From DATKLX01 sp035542155 (GTDB taxonomy: Bacteria > Chloroflexota > Anaerolineae > Anaerolineales > Anaerolineaceae): DNA of 38,886 nt. The translations under genes were made by a program, and so were the position numbers. Below the pieces are notes generated by a model that searched no databases, was not told the DNA's origin, and was given only the letters and a program-made list of their open reading frames with translations. The DNA is taken from NCBI GenBank assembly GCA_035542155.1, contig DATKLX010000015.1, positions 1 through 38,886 of the forward strand. The letters run 5' to 3'. Positions 32,317 through 38,886 of the stretch are shown in pieces (the first letter of the stretch is position 1; the number at the start of each line of letters is the position of its first letter).

Positions 32317-33759
32317 ATGACCGATTATGAAGCTGTGATCGGCCTGGAGACACACATCCAGCTCAATACGACCACCAAGATTTTTTGCTCCTGCAAGGCC
32401 GATTCGTGGTTCGATCCGCCCAACACCAACATTTGCCCGGTGTGCACCGGGCTGCCCGGAGTTCTGCCGGTGCTCAACCGCGCCGTCGTGGAAAAGGCGG
32501 TGCTGCTGGCAACTGCGATGCATTCGGAAGTCCGCGACCTGTCTTTCTTTGACCGTAAAAATTACTTCTATCCGGATCTCCCCAAGGGTTACCAGATCTC
32601 CCAGTACGACCAGTCGCTGGGAAAGGGCGGCTTTCTCGACCTGCCCATGCCGCAAGGTTACACCCGGCGGGTAAGCATCATCAAGCTCCATATCGAGGAA
32701 GACGCGGGGAAAACCAGGAACGACCACGGCCAGCGCCTGATCGATTTCAACCGCTGTGGGGTGCCGTTGATCGAGATGGTCACCGGCCCCGACCTGCGTA
32801 CGGCTGACGAGGCAGCCCAATACCTGATCCGCCTGCGCCAGTTGCTCCGCTGGCTGGGGATCTCTGAGGCGGATATGGAAAAAGCCCACCTGCGCTGCGA
32901 TGCGAATGTCTCGATCCGGCCCAGGGGAGCCGACTACCTCAATCCGAAGACAGAGATCAAGAATGTCAACTCCATCGACGCTGTCCGCGAAGCCATCCAG
33001 AAGGAGATCGAGCGCCAGATTCGCGAAGTGGAGGCGGGCCGGCGCATCGAAGCCTGGACCCTGGAGTGGGACGAGGACCGTGGGGTGTTGCGCAAGATGC
33101 GCTCCAAAGAGACCGAGGCCGATTACCGCTATTTCCGCGAGCCCGATCTGCTCCCCATTCGCCTGAATGCCGCCTGGAAGGAAAGCATCCTGGCCGGTTT
33201 TCCCGAGCTGCCCCTCGAGCGCAAGGAACGCTTTATCCGCCAGTACGGGCTGCCGGAGTACGACGCGGATATCCTGACCGGCGAGCGCCAACTGTCCGAT
33301 TATTTCGAAGCAGCCGTGCAGGCCTACCAGGGCGACCCAAAGCGCATCTCCAACTGGATGATGAACGACGTCCTGCGCATGCTCAACGATCTGGGCATCA
33401 CCGCGGGCCAGCTCAAGGTCACGCCGGCAACCCTGGCCGAGATCGTGCGCCTGGTCGATGCGGGGACGATCAACGCCAATACCGGCAAAGACCTGCTTGG
33501 CAAGGTCCAGGCGAGCGGCCGGGCTCCGGCGGAGATCGTCCAGGCCGAGGGACTGGCGAAGGTCAGCGACGACAGCGCCATCCGGACTGTGGTCCAGGAA
33601 GTCCTGGCTGAAAATCCCAAAGAAGTGGAGTCCTACCGGGGGGGGAAGGTCACCCTGATGGGCTGGTTCGTCGGCCAGGTGATGAAACAAATGCGCGGCA
33701 AGGCCGACCCAGGCCTTGCCCGGAAGATCCTGGAAGAACTGTTAGCAAACCAGGGCTGA
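32317..33759 (+). CDS. gatB: Asp/Glu-tRNA amidotransferase subunit B
   Basis: Kinase-like subunit that activates the tRNA-bound Glu or Asp and binds the tRNA. It begins YEAVIGLETHIQLNT, with the zinc cysteines CSC and CPVC (about residues 23-41), then FDRKNYFYPDLPKGYQISQ, GKTRNDHGQRLIDFNRCGVPLIEMVT and LRCDANVSIRP. The C-terminal YqeY-like tail (ANTGKDLLGKV, then FVGQVMKQMRGKADPGLARKILEELL) is complete. The ATG at 32317 (480 residues) is preferred over GTG 32305, because GTGGAG between them forms the ribosome-binding site and MTDYEAVIG is a normal N-terminus. With gatC and gatA it completes GatCAB. Confidence 0.94.
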   Translation: MTDYEAVIGLETHIQLNTTTKIFCSCKADSWFDPPNTNICPVCTGLPGVLPVLNRAVVEKAVLLATAMHSEVRDLSFFDRKNYFYPDLPKGYQISQYDQSLGKGGFLDLPMPQGYTRRVSIIKLHIEEDAGKTRNDHGQRLIDFNRCGVPLIEMVTGPDLRTADEAAQYLIRLRQLLRWLGISEADMEKAHLRCDANVSIRPRGADYLNPKTEIKNVNSIDAVREAIQKEIERQIREVEAGRRIEAWTLEWDEDRGVLRKMRSKETEADYRYFREPDLLPIRLNAAWKESILAGFPELPLERKERFIRQYGLPEYDADILTGERQLSDYFEAAVQAYQGDPKRISNWMMNDVLRMLNDLGITAGQLKVTPATLAEIVRLVDAGTINANTGKDLLGKVQASGRAPAEIVQAEGLAKVSDDSAIRTVVQEVLAENPKEVESYRGGKVTLMGWFVGQVMKQMRGKADPGLARKILEELLANQG

Positions 33760-33762
33760 TTA

Positions 33763-33939
33763 TTGGGGACGATAGAATCAGGGGAAAGCTACCAGATCTG
33801 TCCAGCGACTCAGGTGGAAGAGAAATCGATTCGCGACCTGATCCACGCCGTGGAAATCAATCCGTTTAATATCAACTGGCAGCATTTTCTCGTCGCCGTG
33901 GACCGCGGGGCCAGATTCTCGCTTGTGGGCATGGAATAA
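33763..33939 (+). pseudogene. N-terminal remnant of a GNAT acetyltransferase
   Basis: Fifty-eight codons from a TTG just after gatB, ending TAA. Residues 10-58 (YQICPATQVEEKSIRDLI, then VEINPFNINWQHFLVAVD) match the first beta-strand and helix pair of a GNAT family in which the usual form is IRPAT, INPxGLDWxxFLVA. The acetyl-CoA loop and the remaining two thirds of the fold are missing, and the following sequence shows no continuation in any frame. It is a truncated leftover, not a working enzyme. Positions 33940-34207 hold no gene I can support. Confidence 0.55.
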
Positions 33940-34207
33940 TGATTGGTGATGCTCAAAGAACCCTGAGATTCTGGGGTTCGTTACTTTTTGGGGGTGAATC
34001 CGACTATATCAGCAACAGACTTAAGCGGTTAGAAAGGACCAGAGAACGAGCGGATGGCTTCCACAGCCAGGGGAGCTCAATTTGGGGCCAGTGCAAAGTA
34101 TGGCTTCGATGCATCTCAGTGGACAATATTCAGCGATTTTTGACCAGATTCGGAAAAAATCAGCCTTGAAGGGCGAGGTACATATCCGATCGGTCGTTGC
34201 AGAGATC

Positions 34208-34759
34208 ATGAATTCCGAAACCATTCTGGCGCGCGCTCGACAGCTCGATCCTCTCATACTGGCCGGCATTCACGACCAGTATTACCCGGTCGTATACCGT
34301 TACGTCCGGTATCGCCTGGATGATGCTCAGGCCTGTGAGGATATTGCTGCCGAAGTTTTTTTGCGCCTGCTGGACGCTCTCCACCACCATCGGGGGCCGA
34401 ACCAGAATCTGCAAGGCTGGCTGCTCGGGACCGCGTCACACCTGGTGAACGATCATTTCCGCAGTCGTTACCTGCGTAAGATGAATTCGCTGGAGGACCA
34501 GGAGTTGATTTCCAGCGCCAGCACGGAACAGTCCGTGGATCAGGCCTGGCAAAACCGTGAGGTCCGCGAGGCGATTTTCCGGCTTACCGAAGACCAGCAG
34601 CACGTGCTGGCCCTTCGTTTTTCTGAGGACCGGTCCCTGGAAGAGACGGCCAGGTTGATGGGCAAAACGATCGGGGCGGTGAAGACTCTGCAGTTCCGGG
34701 CGCTTGCCTCCCTTCGCCGCATTCTCGAAGGAAGAAAGAATGACAGAAGATCGCTTTGA
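34208..34759 (+). CDS. ECF-type RNA polymerase sigma factor
   Basis: A 183-residue sigma-70-family factor. Region 2 (about 20-88: HDQYYPVVYRYVRYRL, ACEDIAAEVFLRLL, GWLLGTASHLVNDHFR) binds core polymerase and the -10. Region 4 (about 122-175: LTEDQQHVLALRFSEDRSLEETARLMGKTIGAVK) is the -35-binding helix-turn-helix. The ATG at 34208 puts about 20 residues before region 2, as usual; the longer frame from 34082 adds sequence that does not look like this family. Its last 20 bases overlap the next gene, a membrane protein with the layout of an anti-sigma partner. No consensus promoter was seen upstream. The signal it answers to is unknown. Confidence 0.87.
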   Translation: MNSETILARARQLDPLILAGIHDQYYPVVYRYVRYRLDDAQACEDIAAEVFLRLLDALHHHRGPNQNLQGWLLGTASHLVNDHFRSRYLRKMNSLEDQELISSASTEQSVDQAWQNREVREAIFRLTEDQQHVLALRFSEDRSLEETARLMGKTIGAVKTLQFRALASLRRILEGRKNDRRSL

Positions 34760-36056
34760 TCTTATTTTTGAAGAATGCCTGCGCCAGATCCGCCGGGGTA
34801 TCCCGCTGGACCAGGTTCTCAAGGCTTACCCGGAGTACGAGACCCGGCTGCGCCCGCTGCTGGAAACCGCTGCTCTGGCCATCGCGATCAATCTCCAGAA
34901 AACCGTCCCGGTCAAGGCTCAGGCGAAGAGCAAGAGCAATTTTTTGGAGGCGCTGTTCAACCCCTCTCACAGGGCGCCCTGGTATTCGCCTGCGGTTCTC
35001 CAGCGTTCCGCCCGGTCTATGGCGGTTGTTTTGATCATCTTGACCGCCGGATTGGTCTGCACCGGAATTGCCTCGGCCCAGGCTCTGCCCGGCGATAGCC
35101 TCTACCCGTTGAAGATCACAGCAGAGCGTACCCGCCTGCTGATCACCAACGACCCGGTCCAACGCCTGCAGCTCCAAAATGAGTTCGACCAGGAACGCAC
35201 GGACGAGGTAGAAGCACTCTTCAGTCGGAACCGCCATACAGCGGTCGCCTTCGCGGGTTTTTTGACCCGCTCTTCCAGCGGGGGCTGGTTGGTAAACCAT
35301 GTCCCAATCATTCTTCTCGAAGTGACATCCAGAAAAGTAACTTTTCAGGAAGGCGATTACGTCGACGTCCAAGGCATGGCGCTCCCGGATGGGACAGTCA
35401 TGGTGGAATGGATCCGGTTTAGGATGTCCCAGTTCAACGGCCGGATCGAATCCATTTCTGGCACGGAATGGTTGGTCAGCGGGATCCACATCCAGGTGAA
35501 TGCGGATACTCAACTGAACGGCGATCCAAAGGTGGGTAACCTCGTTGGAATCATCGCAGCGCAGCGCGCCAACCAGGTGCTGGTCGCCCACTCGATCACC
35601 GTAAAAACCGTCTGGCAGGACCTGTGGGACCGGGTTCCAATCAACCGGAACGCGACTGAGGCGTCCACCTCGGAACCTGAAATTCAAAGGTCAGCAAGTA
35701 CAGAATCTATGCCGGCTGAAGGCGACGAAAACCCGCAGCCCGGCTCGACGGAAGAGCACCAGGTAGAAAATACCACCAGCCCATCGGATACGCCTGAAGT
35801 CGAAACCGAGCCGACGAGGAAACCTGCGGGAACCGAGGAATCGGAACCTGCTCGCAATACTCGCACTCCTCAACCTGACGATGAGCACGAGCGGATTCCC
35901 AAACCCAATCCCACAACCACACCGGAGCCCGGGCAGGGACAGCAGTCCACGTCGACCCCCGATCGGGAGGAAGAGCACTCTTCGAAATCGCCCACCCCAC
36001 AATATTCGCCGACCCCGTTTCCTTCTCCCTCTCAGAAACCGGATTCCGAGCACTGA
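34740..36056 (+). CDS. Single-pass DUF5667/DUF5666-like protein, probable anti-sigma partner
   Basis: A 438-residue protein. The N-terminal cytoplasmic part (1-85: FEECLRQIRRGIPLDQVLKAYPEYE) resembles helical segments found in Chloroflexota proteins next to ECF sigma genes. A transmembrane helix spans about 93-112. Outside lie a DUF5667-like helical region (116-165: LPGDSLYPLKITAERTRLL), a DUF5666-like beta domain (about 168-290: VTFQEGDYVDVQGMALPDGT) and a Pro/Thr/Glu-rich disordered tail (about 300-438). Start is ATG 34740 with AAGGAAG upstream. Overlap with the sigma gene by 20 bases argues for coupled, stoichiometric production, which suits sigma sequestration (inference). There is no zinc anti-sigma HxxxCxxC motif. 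The gene ends at a large hairpin. Confidence 0.75.
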   Translation: MTEDRFDLIFEECLRQIRRGIPLDQVLKAYPEYETRLRPLLETAALAIAINLQKTVPVKAQAKSKSNFLEALFNPSHRAPWYSPAVLQRSARSMAVVLIILTAGLVCTGIASAQALPGDSLYPLKITAERTRLLITNDPVQRLQLQNEFDQERTDEVEALFSRNRHTAVAFAGFLTRSSSGGWLVNHVPIILLEVTSRKVTFQEGDYVDVQGMALPDGTVMVEWIRFRMSQFNGRIESISGTEWLVSGIHIQVNADTQLNGDPKVGNLVGIIAAQRANQVLVAHSITVKTVWQDLWDRVPINRNATEASTSEPEIQRSASTESMPAEGDENPQPGSTEEHQVENTTSPSDTPEVETEPTRKPAGTEESEPARNTRTPQPDDEHERIPKPNPTTTPEPGQGQQSTSTPDREEEHSSKSPTPQYSPTPFPSPSQKPDSEH

Positions 36057-36061
36057 TACGC

Positions 36062-36128
36062 TCACTTCACCAGTATAAGGACCCCAAGGGTTTCGAAAAC
36101 CCTTGGGGTCCTTATACTGGTGAAGTGA
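36062..36128. terminator. Perfect 32-bp hairpin between convergent genes
   Basis: Arms 36062-36093 and 36097-36128 are exact inverted copies with a three-base loop (CGA). The element fills the 77-base gap between the anti-sigma-like gene (ends 36056) and the HIT gene (ends 36134, opposite strand). It can terminate transcription from both sides. No long T-run is present. The length and perfection also fit a dispersed palindromic repeat. Confidence 0.65.
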
Positions 36129-36133
36129 TTGCT

Positions 36134-36631
36134 TTATATGTCAGGCGACAATAGCGACCAGGTCTGGTAGGTTCGCTGGTAGGTTTCTTCCAGGGTCTCG
36201 GGGAGAACGCGCGTCTCGGCGAGGGAGGTCATGAAATTCGTATCTCCACCCCAGCGGGGAACTACGTGGAAATGAATGTGGCCGACGATCCCCGCGCCCG
36301 CTGCAGTGCCGATGTTTACCCCCATGTTAAATCCTCCCGGATGGTAAATCTCGCGGAGGACCTGGAGGGAAAACGCAGCCAGTTCCATCAGTTCAGCCCT
36401 CGTATCCGAATCCAGCAGCTCGAGCGAGCCCAGGTGGGCAAAGGGCACCACCATCAGATGGCCGCTGGTATAGGGATACCGGTTTAAGATCACGAAAGAG
36501 GTCCGGCCCCGGTAGACCACCAGGTTTTCCGGCCCATCGGTTTGGTTGATCGCTGCGCAAAATATGCAGCCAGATTCAGGATCGGGTTTTTCGATATATT
36601 TCATGCGCCAGGGAGACCAGATGTGTTTCAT
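36134..36631 (-). CDS. HIT-family nucleotide hydrolase/transferase
   Basis: A 165-residue histidine-triad protein of the Ap4A-phosphorylase/FHIT-like branch. The HxHxH motif is His118, His120, His122 (GHIHFHVVPRW). A CIFC pair (Cys22, Cys25) with later histidines suggests the structural zinc of this subgroup. The N-terminus MKHIWSPWRMKYIE and the FVILNRYPYTSGHLMVVP strand pair are typical. ATG 36631 is chosen for that N-terminus; MRISM at 36643 is an alternative, and neither has a strong ribosome-binding site. Family members hydrolyse dinucleoside polyphosphates or AMP conjugates; the substrate here is not known. It is divergent from xseA with an 85-base gap. Confidence 0.88.
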   Translation of the reverse strand: MKHIWSPWRMKYIEKPDPESGCIFCAAINQTDGPENLVVYRGRTSFVILNRYPYTSGHLMVVPFAHLGSLELLDSDTRAELMELAAFSLQVLREIYHPGGFNMGVNIGTAAGAGIVGHIHFHVVPRWGGDTNFMTSLAETRVLPETLEETYQRTYQTWSLLSPDI

Positions 36632-36679
36632 GGATATTCTCATTTTAACAGACTTTGCCCGTCCCAAGGATAGCAAGAG

Positions 36680-36708
36680 TTGACACCATTTCGCAAGCAG
36701 GGTATGCT
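36680..36708 (+). promoter_or_regulatory. xseA promoter, probably leaderless
   Basis: TTGACA (36680-36685), a 17-bp spacer and TATGCT (36703-36708). The predicted start is about 36714-36716, immediately before the ATG at 36717, and no Shine-Dalgarno sequence precedes it. Confidence 0.55.
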
Positions 36709-36716
36709 ATGCAAGA

Positions 36717-37946
36717 ATGGATCCTTTCCCTTTTTATCAACTTCCCTGCATCAGCGTTTCCGATCTGACTCATTATCTCCGCCAGTTACTGGAAAGCGAT
36801 GACCTCCTTCAGGAAATCTGGGTCGAAGGAGAGATATCCAACTTCTCCAGACCGCCCTCGGGGCACGTGTATTTTACACTGAAGGACGCGGGCGCGTCTC
36901 TGCGCTGCGTCATCTGGCGGAATACTGTTTTGCGGATCAAGGCCGATCTGAAGGACGGTGTGGCAATCCAGGCTCATGGCAGTGTAAGCCTGTATGAAGC
37001 GGGGGGCCAATACCAATTATACATCGACCAGGTCCGTTCTGCCGGAGAAGGGTTGCTCTTTTTAGAATTCCTGCGCCTGAAGACGCGCCTGGAAGCGGAA
37101 GGCCTGTTCGATCCGGGCCGCAAGCGGCCTGTTCCAACCTGTCCGCAGCGGATTGGCCTGGTCACGTCCCCGAGTGGGGCTGCGCTGCAGGATATGCTCA
37201 ACACGATCCGGCGCCGCTTCCCGCTCGCTGAGGTGATCCTCTCGCCGACCCTGGTCCAGGGAGACGAAGCGCCCGCCGCCATCGCCGAGGCGATCCTGCG
37301 GGTCAACCGTATAGCCCGTCCCGATGTGATTCTGGTGGCGCGCGGCGGCGGTTCGATCGAGGACTTGTGGGCGTTCAACGATGAGCGCGTCGCCTATGCC
37401 ATCGTCGCTTCCGCCGCTCCGGTGATCACCGGGATCGGCCACGAGACGGACTTCACCATCGCCGATTTTGTTGCTGATCTGCGCGCCCCAACGCCTACCG
37501 CCGCGGCCGAGCTGGCCACCCCCGACCGGGCGGACCTGCTGACCAACGTCCGCGAGCTCGCCAGCAGCCTTTCGCATGGGTTCGCTGCCACTGTGGATCG
37601 CTACCGCTGGGAGCTTAACGAGCGTCAGCACCGCCTGCGCCTGTACTCGCCGCTCGGCCAGATCCGCGGCTATCGCCAGCGCCTGGACGAGCTCTCCCAC
37701 GCTTCCGCACAGACGATGCTGCACTGCCTGGATCTATCTCGCAGCCGGCTGGAAGGCGCTCAGAGCCACCTGGGCGCGTTAAATCCCCTGGCGATCTTGC
37801 AGCGCGGCTATGCCCTGGTGACCCGCTCCGCGGACGGACGGATCGTCCGGAGCGCCAGCCAGGTCCAGCCCGGCGAGCGGGTGCAGGTGCGCCTGGCGGA
37901 CGGGACCCTGGGGGCAGAAGTGGTCGAAGCTACCGACGGCGGCTGA
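36717..37946 (+). CDS. xseA: Exodeoxyribonuclease VII large subunit
   Basis: Catalytic subunit of the nuclease that degrades single-stranded DNA to short acid-soluble pieces in repair and recombination. The N-terminal OB fold is visible (about 8-100: ISVSDLTHYLRQLLES, IWVEGEISNFSRPPSGHVYFTLKD, RCVIWR). The catalytic region (about 125-320) carries RIGLVTSPSGAALQDMLNTI, ARGGGSIEDLWAFNDE and PVITGIGHETDFTIADFVADLRAPTPTAAAE-type motifs. A coiled-coil region follows, then the LxxLNPLAILQRGYALV C-terminal signature. The 409 residues are normal. xseB follows 46 bases later with its own ribosome-binding site, so the holoenzyme is made from one operon. Confidence 0.95.
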   Translation: MDPFPFYQLPCISVSDLTHYLRQLLESDDLLQEIWVEGEISNFSRPPSGHVYFTLKDAGASLRCVIWRNTVLRIKADLKDGVAIQAHGSVSLYEAGGQYQLYIDQVRSAGEGLLFLEFLRLKTRLEAEGLFDPGRKRPVPTCPQRIGLVTSPSGAALQDMLNTIRRRFPLAEVILSPTLVQGDEAPAAIAEAILRVNRIARPDVILVARGGGSIEDLWAFNDERVAYAIVASAAPVITGIGHETDFTIADFVADLRAPTPTAAAELATPDRADLLTNVRELASSLSHGFAATVDRYRWELNERQHRLRLYSPLGQIRGYRQRLDELSHASAQTMLHCLDLSRSRLEGAQSHLGALNPLAILQRGYALVTRSADGRIVRSASQVQPGERVQVRLADGTLGAEVVEATDGG

Positions 37947-37992
37947 CAACCCTGAATCTATTGCTTCACCTCACTCGGAGGCAACAACCCAA

Positions 37993-38268
37993 ATGGACGG
38001 CGTCCCCCCCATCGACCAAATGACTTACGAACAGGCATTCACCGAGCTGGAATCCATTGTAGCGGCCCTGGAGACCAATCAGAAGCCGCTGGAAGAGGCG
38101 ATGGCGCTCTTCGAGCGCGGGCAAGCCCTGGCGCAGCACTGTGCCGCTCTCCTGGATCGCGCGGAATTAAAGGTGCAGCTTCTGACCGGCGGCCAGGGTG
38201 AACCTTCCAACCTGTTTTTTGGGGAAGAAAAAGGCAGCGCTGATCAAGTCGATCTCGAAGAAGGCTGA
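37993..38268 (+). CDS. xseB: Exodeoxyribonuclease VII small subunit
   Basis: A 91-residue helical subunit that binds the XseA coiled coil. Residues 10-75 carry the family pattern MTYEQAFTELESIVAALE, LEEAMALFERGQALAQHCAALLDRAELKVQLL. The tail (76-91) is acidic and variable. GGAGG lies 10 bases before the ATG. It is followed after 5 bases by the DUF212-type membrane protein gene. Confidence 0.93.
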   Translation: MDGVPPIDQMTYEQAFTELESIVAALETNQKPLEEAMALFERGQALAQHCAALLDRAELKVQLLTGGQGEPSNLFFGEEKGSADQVDLEEG

Positions 38269-38273
38269 GACGC

Positions 38274-38729
38274 ATGGCGACCCACTCATGGTTCTCAAAT
38301 CCGGTATTGGCTGCAGGGCTGATCGCCTGGCTCATCGCGCAGGTTTTGAAGCTGCCGCTGGATTATCATGCCAAACGGCGCTGGAACTGGGCCATCCTGA
38401 TCAGCCCGGGGGGGATGCCCAGCTCGCATACTGCCCTGATGACCGCGACGACCCTTGCAATTGGTCTGTTTGCCGGGTTCGATACCCCGGTCTTCGCGCT
38501 TGGGGTGGCGACTTCGATGGTGGTAATCTATGATGCGACCAACATCCGCCGCCAGGCTGGCATCCACGCCCAAAAAATCAATATTTTGGTCAACAAGCTG
38601 TTCAGCGGCCAGCCGATCAGCGAAGAGCAGCTCAGGGAAGTCCTCGGCCACACGCCGATCGAAGTGTTCGTTGGTTTTTTGCTGGGGGTAGTTGTTGCCC
38701 TGCTTACCTGGGCGCTGTGGAGGAAATAA
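38274..38729 (+). CDS. Divergent PAP2 / DUF212 membrane protein
   Basis: A 151-residue membrane protein of the YuiD type. It has four to five hydrophobic segments, the GGMPSSHTA motif (about 46-54) corresponding to the PAP2 phosphatase SGH region, and the family hallmark YDATNIRRQAGIHAQ (about 86-100), followed by LGHTPIEVFVG. Members are called divergent PAP2 because some phosphatase residues are missing, so enzymatic activity is uncertain. It starts five bases after the xseB stop and is probably co-transcribed. A hairpin follows. Confidence 0.88.
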   Translation: MATHSWFSNPVLAAGLIAWLIAQVLKLPLDYHAKRRWNWAILISPGGMPSSHTALMTATTLAIGLFAGFDTPVFALGVATSMVVIYDATNIRRQAGIHAQKINILVNKLFSGQPISEEQLREVLGHTPIEVFVGFLLGVVVALLTWALWRK

Positions 38730-38781
38730 ATTAAAAGAACGGAGGCATGACTCACCCCGACCGATGAATTGAGATGTCAAG

Positions 38782-38810
38782 AGGGAAGAGGCCAAGAGAG
38801 TCTCTTCCCT
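38782..38810. terminator. Hairpin after the xseAB-DUF212 operon
   Basis: AGGGAAGAG (38782-38790) pairs with CTCTTCCCT (38802-38810) around an 11-base loop, 52 bases after the last stop. ATTT follows, without a long T-run. Nothing else is recognisable from 38811 to the window end. Confidence 0.4.
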
Positions 38811-38886
38811 ATTTGAATCAAAGGGGGTAAAAAAAGACAATACCTCCACAACCGGCCATCCAAAAATGGAATGGGGATCGAAAAGA

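Noticed and set aside
32296..33690. 464-codon minus-strand open frame opposite gatB
   Set aside because: gatB is unambiguous; the antisense translation has no family features.
34082..34207. N-terminal extension of the sigma factor to 34082
   Set aside because: The extra 42 residues do not resemble sigma sequences, and ATG 34208 gives the normal spacing to region 2.
38295..38849. 184-codon minus-strand open frame at the right edge
   Set aside because: It mostly overlaps the DUF212 gene antisense; no motif and no conserved start.

Overview
The window reads like chromosome of a GC-rich member of the Chloroflexota, most probably class Anaerolineae. This is inferred from protein character, not from a marker gene: very long DUF11-repeat surface proteins whose C-termini end in a short (I/V)(Y/F)LPLxxR tail, an enlarged SecA, DUF5666/DUF5667-type proteins beside an ECF sigma factor, and gatCAB genes. 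No rRNA, tRNA or CRISPR array was recognised.

Layout. Positions 1-150 hold the last codons of a plus-strand gene and a short direct repeat that may be an insertion-sequence end. From 15390 down to 152 a minus-strand operon encodes a 3854-residue exported repeat protein, a C25 (gingipain-like) peptidase and a membrane-anchored sortase. This is a cell-surface module and the most unusual part of the window. Divergent from it, 15486-17529 holds padR and a two-domain flavoprotein gene, with the same ATGTCA-N4-TGACAT operator in front of each. A methyltransferase gene with a displaced 5' end lies on the minus strand at 17830-18859.

secA (19181-23308) is unusually long, with several insertions and no C-terminal zinc motif. 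It is followed by add and surE (purine nucleoside and nucleotide turnover), a DinB-fold protein, a truncated GHMP-kinase-like fragment, a cNMP-binding-domain histidine kinase, and a divergent YitT-type membrane protein. The gat cluster (28805-33759) makes the amidotransferase that corrects mischarged Glu-tRNA(Gln)/Asp-tRNA(Asn). It is interrupted between gatA and gatB by an apparently lower-GC GT-C-like membrane glycosyltransferase gene. A GNAT remnant follows gatB.

The right end carries an ECF sigma gene overlapping a single-pass DUF5667/DUF5666-like partner (probable sigma/anti-sigma pair), a perfect 32-bp hairpin separating it from a convergent HIT hydrolase gene, and then xseA-xseB and a DUF212/divergent-PAP2 membrane protein. 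Two genes (padR, xseA) have strong promoters whose predicted start falls at the ATG, suggesting leaderless mRNAs.

Residue positions are counted by hand from the chosen start. Repeat borders in the giant protein are approximate.
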